DNA from: Lysobacterales bacterium
GTDB lineage: Bacteria > Pseudomonadota > Gammaproteobacteria > Xanthomonadales > Xanthomonadaceae
Length of the DNA: 64,000 nt
Assembly: GCA_019510125.1 (NCBI GenBank)
Contig: JAEKKX010000009.1
Span: forward strand, 1-64,000
Direction of reading: 5' to 3'
The first letter of the stretch is position 1, and each line of letters opens with the position of its first letter. Shown piece after piece: positions 44,501-53,500 of this stretch. The notes below the pieces were generated by a model that worked only from the letters and a program-made list of their open reading frames with translations, was not told the DNA's origin and searched no databases. Position numbers and translations under genes: made by a program.

Positions 44501-47500
44501 CGCGGAGTGGACCACACCGTGCACCGCGCCGTGGCGGCGCATGATCCGGGCGCAGGCGGCTTCGAGCTCGCCCGGACGGGCGGCGTCGGCCTGCTCGTAG
44601 TCGACCGCGATGCCGGACGCCTCCAGCGCCGCCAACTTCGCGCGCAGCGCGTCGTCGAGGGCGCGCCGGCCGATCCACACGACCTTCGCCCGATAGCGCG
44701 TGCCGACGTGGCGGGTCCAGACCTCGCCGACGCCGCCGCTGCCGCCGATCACGATGTAGACGCCGCGGTGGCGATAGGGTGTCGCGCCCGCGTCGAAGGG
44801 TTGCCCCGCGACTCCGCCAGCGCCGACGAGATCCACCGGCGCCAGCGATTCCTGCAGCCAGCAACCGTCGCGCAGCGCATGGCAGGCCGCCTTGCCGCGC
44901 TCGGCGGCGGGCAGGCCGGGCGCCAGCAGCGTGGCGATCGTCGATGCGGACAGGTCGGGCACGTCGAGCATCCGGATCCGCCACCCGGGGTAGACCTCGG
45001 CCATGCTGCCGGTCAGTCCCTGCAGGCCGGCATGGGTCGGTTCCAACGGCAATCCCGCGGTCGCCGGCAGCGCGTTCACGGTCACCAGGTCCCACTGCAG
45101 GTCGCGGCGGGCGGGCTCGGCGGTTTCGCGCGCTTCGAGCCGTTCGAGCGCGCGCGCGAGGCGCATCACCTGCACGATGCCGCGCTGCTGATGCTCGATG
45201 ATCGCTTCCTCGGTCAGCGTCGGCGTGTCCGGACGCGACGCGATCCAGACCAGCCGCTCGAACGCGTGGCCCGACAGCGTGGCGGCGATGGCCTCGACGT
45301 CGTCGTCGCCGAGCGTCGCGAACGACAATCGGTCGTCGCGCCCCGCCGCGACGAAGGCCTGGCGCTGCGCCGCGTCCGCGCCGATCACCAGGGTTGCGGC
45401 TTCGGTCGCGGGCGTGACCGGCGGCGATGCCGGCGCCGGCGACCAGCGCGGCGCGACCAGTGTCATCGTCCCGTCCGTCGGTTCCATCGACGCGGCGGCG
45501 ACCGACGCCATGGCGAGCCCGTGCACGGACAGCGCGATCGCGCCGTCGTCGTCGATCAGGTCGATGTCGACACGTGGGCCGTCCGCGCCGTCGGCGGCGC
45601 GCCGCGCCCAGGCGAACGTCGCCGCGCGATGCGGCGCGGCCGCGAGGATGCGGTCGACGTGCAGCGGCCCCGTGGCCGCCTCCGCGGGGACGCCGGACGC
45701 CAAGGCCGCGGCTCGCAGCGCGTCGGCGATCGATGCCGCCGAAGGCCCCCGATCCGTCGCCGCGGCGGCGTCGGGCGTCAGCCGCAGCAGGATCTCGCCG
45801 TCGCCGATGCGCGTCGATGCCGGACCGTCGATGGCCTGCGTCGCGGACGCCAGACGGCCGCGGATCGCGTCGGGATCGACCCGCCGGACATCGGCGTCCG
45901 GCAGCAGCCGGGCGACCGCCGCGGCAAGCGGATCGGAGGACGGCGCAGCGCCCGCCTCCATCCGCAGCGCGACCGCAATGCCGCCGGCGTCGTCCGCGGC
46001 GAGCTCGATCCGGATCGCGCAGCCGTCGTCGGCGATGCCGTCGCACGGGATGCCGTCGCAAGCGATCGACGCGAGTTCGATCGCGGCCACGCCGGTCGCG
46101 TCGGACGTGGCGTGCGACACCGCCGCGATCATCATCGCCAGTTGCGTCGCCGCGGGCAGGACCCGGCGGCCGTCCGCGCCGGTCGCGAACACGTCCGCGT
46201 CGCGGTCGAAGCGCGAGCGGTAGCGCTGGCCGCTGAGCAGCGACGCGTTCTCGTGGAGCAGCGGATGCAGCGCACCGGCCGGCGCTTCGGCGGCCGGCGC
46301 AATCCAGTGGCGCTCGCGCGCGAACGGATAGCCGGGCAGGCCGATCCGCGCCGGGCGGTCGCCCGGGTAGAACATCGTCCAGTCCAGGTCCAGGCCCTTG
46401 ACCCACAGATCGAGCAGCTTCGACAGCTTGCGCTCGGCCAGCCATTTGCCGACGACCGTCGCGCGCATCTCGTCGTCCTGGGCAATCAGCCGGATCGCCT
46501 CGCGATGCCGCTTCACCTGGCCCTGGTACACCTCCCCGGCGCCGTCCTGCCCGGCCAGGTACGCGGCGAGCCGCGCGGCCAGGGCTTCGATCGAATCGAC
46601 GAGGAAGCCGAGGCGTTCGCCCATCGCGTCGCGACCGACCTGCAGCGTGTAGGCCAGCGCGACCAGGTCGGGCGCCTGCGCCTGCGCGCGCAGGAACGCG
46701 AGCAGGTCTTCGGCCTTGCGGCGCAGTTGCGCTTCGGTCCGCGCCGACAGCGGGACGATCACCCGGCCGTCCTGGGTCAGCGCGTCGGCCCGGCGCGCGG
46801 CCTGCGGCTGCGGCCGGTGTTCGGCGACGACCAGGTGCGCGTTGGTGCCGCTGAAGCCGAAGGAGCTGATCGCGGCGCGGCGGGTGCCGCCGTCGGCGAC
46901 CGTCCACGGCCGCAGCGTGTCGTTGACGTAGAACGGGCTGTCGTCGAGCTGGATGTGCTCGTTGCGCTGGCGATAGTGGATCGTCGGCGGCAGCGCGTGG
47001 TGGCGGATCGCCATGACCAGCTTGAGCATGCCGGCGGCGCCGGCCGCGGTCAGGCAGTGGCCGATGTTGCTCTTGACCGAGCCGAGCGCGCAGCTCGCGC
47101 GGCGGTCGGTGAACGGCGCGAACGCGGCCTTGAGGCCGGCGACCTCGATCGGATCGCCCAGCTTGGTGCCGGTGCCGTGGGCCTCGATCAACTGGATGTC
47201 GCCCGGCGCGATGTCGAAGCGCCGGTACACCGACTGCAGCAGCCGCGCCTGCGATTCCTCGTTGGGGGCGGTGATGCCGTTGCTCTTGCCGTCCTGGTTG
47301 ATGCCCCAGCCCTCGATCACGGCCTGAATGCGATCGCCGTCGCGTTCGGCGTCCGCCAGCCGCTTGAGCACGAGCACGCCGACGCCTTCGCCGGGCACGA
47401 AACCGTTGGCGCGCTGGTCGAACGCGTGGCAGCGGCCGTCGGGCGAGAGCATGCCGGCCTGCGCGGTCATGATGTGCATCGCCGGTCCCGCCATCACGTA

Positions 47501-50500
47501 CACGCCGCCGGCCAGGGCCAGGTCGCTGACCCCCGCGTTGAGGCTGTCGCAGGCGCTGGCGATCGCGACCAGCGACGAGGAGCAGGCGGTGTCGATCGAC
47601 AGGCACGGGCCGCGCAGGTTGAGGAAGTACGACACCCGCGCCGCGAGGATCGAGGTCGCCGCGCCGGTGAAGCCCTGCGCGCTGAGCCGGTGCTCGCGCG
47701 AGGCCTGGTGGTAGTCGCTGGGCCCGCAGCCGACGAACACGCCGCACTGGCTGCCGGACAGCGACTGCGGGCGATAGCCGGCGTCCTCGATCCCGTGCCA
47801 GCAGGTCTGCAGGAACAGCCGCTGCTGCGGCTCCATGCTTTCGGCTTCGGTCGGCGAGATGTTGAAGAACAGGGGATCGAATTTGTCGAAGTCCTCGATC
47901 GCGCCCAGCCATTTGCTGTTGGTCTTGCCGGGCGTCGGCGCGCCTTCGCGGAAATGGTCGCGCAGGCGCCAGCGCTGCTCGGGGATTTCGACGATGCAGT
48001 CGCGGCCCGAGGCGATGTTGGCCCAGAACGCGTCCACGTCGCGGGCCATGGCGAACTGCCCGGCGATGCCGATCACCGCGATGGGCTCGGGTTTGCGCTG
48101 CCGTCCCGGCTGCAGTGCCGACGACGTCGAGGCCCGGCGGGCGGAGGCCGACGCCGGGCGATCGCGCCACGAGACGAGGACGCGCCGCGCCGCGTGCGGC
48201 ACGGACACGACGGCGGCGGGCGGCGTCGCCGGCAGCGGGACGGGTGACGCGGCAGCCGCCGGCGTCGCCGGCGCCGATGGGCCGGCTTCCTGCGGCGCGG
48301 CTTCCTGCAGCACCAGGCGCGCCAGTTCGCGCAGCGTCGGATGGCTGTAGACGCGGGTGGCCTCGATGTCGGTGCCGTAGGCCGCGTTGATCGCCCGCAC
48401 CCAGATGACGCCGGTGATCGAATCCAGGCCCATGTCGATGAACGGCAGGGTCTCGTCGATCTCCTCCGGGCGCAGCAGCAGTTCGCCCGCGAGCAGCGCG
48501 CCGATCCGCGCGACCACCGCGTCCAGCCCTTCGCCGCCGGCGGCCGCGGGCGTGGCCCCTGGGATCGCTGCGGCGATCGCCGCGGAGGTCGTCGCGGTGG
48601 CGGGCGACGGTTCGACGACCGCCGCCGGCGCCGCGGGTTCGACCGTCGCGGCGACGCATGCATCGCCACCCGCGGTGTCCGCGACCAGCCGACCGAGCAG
48701 GGTGAGGGTCGAATGGCTGTAGACCCGGGTCGCTTCGATGTCGATCCCGTAGCGCGCGTTGATCTTGCGGATCCAGGTGACGCCGGTGATCGAGTCCAGG
48801 CCGAGATCGATGAACGGCGTGTCGTCGTCGATCTCGCCGGGCGCGAGGAACAGTTCGTCGGCGAGCAGCGTCCGCAGCGTCTCGACGACCTCCGCGATCG
48901 ACACGGTCGCCGCCGTGGGCGCGATGGCGGGCACGACCGCCGGCAGCGGTGTCGCGGCGTCCGCGACGGCCGGGGTCGCGAACCGTTCGCGGATGCGCGC
49001 CAGGGTCTCCGGGTTGTCGACGAAGGTCCGCGCGTGCATCTCCACTTCGCGGCGGTAGGCCTCCTCGCGCGCAGCGCGCAGGCGGCGGGTCCAGCCGCGC
49101 TTGAGCGCGACCAGCCGCGCGCGCGGGGTGCGCGCGATGTCGCCGGCCAGCGCCAGGGCGGCGGGCACGACTTCGCGATGCGGCAGCACCGGCACCGGCG
49201 CGCCGCGCCGCTTCAGCGCGACGCCGGCGACCTCCTCCGCGCACAGCAGCGTTTCGCGCGCGAGGTCGAGGCCGATCTTCGCCGGGAACATCAGCGTCGA
49301 GCCGGCGCCCGGGGTGAATCCGTAGCCCATGTACGGGCTGAGGTAGCGGCCTTCCTCGGCCAGCAGGACGACGTCGGCGAACATGCCGAACGACCAGCCG
49401 CCGCCGATCGCGTGGCCCTGGATCGCGGCGATCACCGGCAACGGGCATTCCATCGGCGACTGGAACACCGTTTCGTCGGTGAACCGCGCCTGCCCCTCCT
49501 GGATCGCGAGCAGGGTCTCGACGGTGCCGCCGGTGGCGAAATAGCGGTCGTAGCCGGTGAGCACCACCGCCCGGCAGGCCGGCGTGGCGGCGACCTGCGC
49601 GAAGGCTTCCTTGAGGCCGTCGACCAGCGCCGCCGAGAACATGTTGCGGGCGTCGCGATCGTGCATCTCGATCAGCGCGACCCCGTCGGGATGCAGGGTG
49701 AGCGAGACCACCGCCGAGGCCAGCGCGATGGCCACGGGCTGCACGGCTGCGACGTTCGCTTCGGGCGCACTGCTCGCTGCCGCTGACGACTCGGCCGCTG
49801 CCGACTCGGCTGCCTCCCGCGCCGCGCGCACCGCGTCGCGCTCGCGCCGCCAGGCCTCCGAACGCGCGCGCTTCCACGCGATCGCGGCCGCACGCGGCGC
49901 GCGGCCCCAGTGCGTCGCCAGGCGCAGCGCTTCGGCCATCGCCTGCGCCTCCGCGACGACCGTCGCGCATCCGCTGCGCGCGGCCAGCGCCGCACCGTCG
50001 AGCGCGTCCCCGGCGCGGGCCAGCCACGCGGCCAACGGCGTGCCGAGCCGCTGTTCGCACAGGACGATGGCGTCGTCCGCCAGCGTCGGCTCGGCGATCG
50101 CCCAGTGCAGGTCCGTGGCGCAGCGTCGCTCCGCGGCGTGGACGGCCGCGTCGCAGCACAACCCCAGCCACCAGCCGGCCTCGCCCGCGCCGCTGTCGAG
50201 CGCGGCGACGACCGGCAGCGGGCAGTCCCGGATCGCGACGGTCAGGGCGGCCAGCGCGGCGAGGTCCGCGGGGCCGGCGATCGGAGGCAGGAAGCCGTCG
50301 ATGCCGCTGCACAGCAGGACGCAGCCGGCCTCGCCGTCCGCGTCGACCTGCGCCAGCGCGGCGCACAGCGTCTCCGCGCAGGCGGCCAGGCCATCGGCCG
50401 GCGTCGCGTCGATCCGCAGGAGGGGCGGCGCGTCCGCGGACATCGCCCGCGGCGGCGACGGTTCGAGCGGTTCGAGCGGTTCGAGCGGTTCGAGCGGTTC

Positions 50501-53500
50501 GAGCGCATCGACGCAGGCGCGGATCTCGCGGGCGAGATGCGCCTTCAGCAGATCGAGCGCGGGCTGCGCCTTGTCCGCGAGGCGCACGGCGAGCCGGCAG
50601 GCGTCGGCGTGCGCATCGTCGGCGGCGACGACCCGGCAGGCCCAGCCCAGCGCCGGCAACTGCACGCCGCGGAAGGCCAGACCGCGCTCCAGCAGCACCG
50701 CGGCGCGGGCCTCGCCCAGGCGGGCGCGGAACAGGCGCGCCACGCCCTCGTCGGCCATGCCTTCGGCATCAGGGCCGGCGAACGCGTATGCGGCGGCGTC
50801 GCCGACGACCATCGCGTCGCAGATCGCGGCGAGCAGCAGGCCGACGCCGGTGGCGCCGTGCGGCACCACCGCTATCGTCGGACACGGGCACGCCGCGACC
50901 GCGCGCAGCAGGCCGTCGCGGATCGCGGCATCGCGCAGGTCGCGCCCACCGTGCCAGCCGGCCGCACCGCGATCGACCAGCAGCAGCGCCTTCGCACCGG
51001 CCAGGCCGCCGGCGTGTTCGATCGCCTGCGCCAGTCGGCGGATCGTCGTCGCGGACAGCGCCTCATGGATTTCGAGCGCGTACACGCCCTCGCCTGCACT
51101 GACGGGCAGATGGAACAGGCGAACCGCGTCCGCGCCCGCAGCGTCGGCCGCTTCGCCGCAAGGCGGCGGCACCGCCGAGGACGCCGGGCCGATCGCCGAG
51201 AGCGCGATCGCGGGCCTGGGCGCAGACGGCGTCGCCGGCACCGCCGCCGCCATCCGCAGCCGAATGCGGCTGGGCTTGTCTTCGACCGGACCCGCCGGGA
51301 TCGCGCGCGGCCCGGCATGCGCCTGGTCAGCCGTCGCCGCGGTCGCCGTCGACCGCGCGGCGAACGGCGCGAGCAGCGAGATCTCCGTGTCGGTCGCGGT
51401 GGTCGCGGTGGTCGCGGTCGTAGCGGTCGTGGCGGTCGTCGCGTGCAGCGCGGACGACGGCGCATGGACCGGCACGGCCGCGACCGCTGCGGGCGGCGAC
51501 GACGGCGGATCGATCACATCGAGCGGTCCGTCGAGCTGTGCGTCGATCTGCGCATCGATCTGCACACCGCGCAGACGCAGGCAGACCCGGTCCTGCGGAT
51601 CGTGGACGTCGATGTCGAAGGCGCCGTTCGCATCCGCCGCCACCGCGATCCGGCCGGGCTGCGCCACGGGCGCGCAGGCCTCGACGCGTGCGATGGCCAC
51701 GATCGCGCCGCGGCCGCCTGCCCGTTCCAGCTCGCGCACGATCGCGTGCAGCACCGGCAGCGTCAGCGTTTCGGTGGGCGTCGCCGCGGCCTTCGCGGGC
51801 GGCGCGCTGCCCGGAGCGCGCTGCGAAGGCGACGCCTCGAAGCGCGCATGCGTCTGCAGATGGACCCGGTCGTCGTCGGCGCACAGGCGGGCGATTTCCA
51901 CGTCCACGCCGTCATCGGCCGGGAACAGGGCGATTTCCACCTCCGACGCGTCCGCCGTCGCCGCATCCGCGACGATCGGGCGATCGCCCCATCGGGTGTC
52001 GTCGAGGGTCCAGTGGCCGTCGCGCCCGTCCGCGGCGCCGGCGAGGTCGAGCGCCGCGAACACCATCTCCAGCGCCAGCAGCGCAGGCAGCGTGCGCGCG
52101 CCGTTCGCGCCGGCGTCGCCGAAGCACGCCTCGTCGCCGGAGAACCGCGACACGAACCGCGACACCTGCAGCGACGAGGCGTTGCGGTGGACCAGCGGAT
52201 GCAGCATTGCGACGGTCGCCGACGGAAGCGAGATCCCGACCGGAGCGATCCCGACCGGAGCGGTCCAGTAGCGCTCGCGCGCGAACGGATAGGTCGGCAG
52301 CCGCAGCATCCGCGGGCGCGACCCGGGGAGGAGACCGGCCGCCAGCGCATCCCAGTCCGGGGTCCAGCCCATGCACCACAGCGCGGCGAGTTCCGGCCAC
52401 GCGCTCCGCGCGACCGCGTCGTCGATCCGCGCATCGAAGTCCGGGGCCTCGGCCAGGCGCGCCAGCGTGTCGCGCTCCTGCCGGGCGTTGCCGCGCCAGC
52501 CGATGCCGGCGACGCCGTCGCGCAGCGCCCGCAGCGCGGCCTTCGCCTCGTCGAGGTCGGCGGCGACGAACGCCGTGCGCTCGTCCATCGCCTCCCGTCC
52601 CACCTGCAGCGCACGGGCCAGCGCGTGCGCGTCGACGATCCGGTCGTCGCGCTCGAGGAAGACCAGCAGCGCTTCCACCCGCTGCGCCAACTGCGCCGGG
52701 GTCCGCGCCGACAGCGGGAACACCAGCGGCCATGCCGTCGCCTCGCGCGTCGCGGCCGGCGCACGGTATTCCTCGATCAGCACGTGCGCGTTCGAGCCGC
52801 CGGCGCCGAACGAGGAGACGCCGGCGATGCGCGGCAGCCGGCGGCCGTCCACCACCGGCGCGTCCCACGGGCGCAGCGCCTGGTTGACCACGAACGGGGT
52901 GGCGGCGAAGTCGATGTAGGGGTTGAGCCGGCTCGAATGCAGCGAGGGCACGATCGCCTCGTGCGCCATCTGCAGCAGGACCTTGGTCACGCCGGCGATG
53001 CCGGCCGCCGATTCGCAGTGGCCGATGTTCGACTTGGCCGAGCCGATCAGGCAGTAGCCGGTCTCCGCCGCCGATCCCGGCGCATCGCCGTGGAAGGCGC
53101 GGGTCAGCGCCGCGATCTCGATCGGATCGCCGAGCTTCGTGCCGGTGCCGTGGGCCTCGATGTAGCCGACATGGCGCGGGTCGATGCCCGCCTCCAGCAG
53201 CGCACGCCGGATCACCTCGGCCTGCGCCTGCGGATTCGGGACCGTGTAGCCGTTGGTCTTGCCGCCGTGGTTCAGCGCACTGCCGCGGATCACGCCGAGG
53301 ATCGGGTCGCCGTCGCGCTCGGCCTCGGACAGCCGCTTCAGCACGCAGACGCCGACGCCCTCGCCCGGGATGTAGCCGTCGCCGCCTTCGCCGAAACTCT
53401 GGCAGTGGCCGTCGCCGGAAATGAACTGTCCACGACTGAGCATCGTGTACTTGTTCGGATGGATGCTGACGTTGACGCCGCCGGCGATGGCCATCGCCGT

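Noticed and set aside
50461..51445. Possible CRISPR-like array
   Set aside because: The units are contiguous 9-bp codon repeats without spacers, inside a reading frame.
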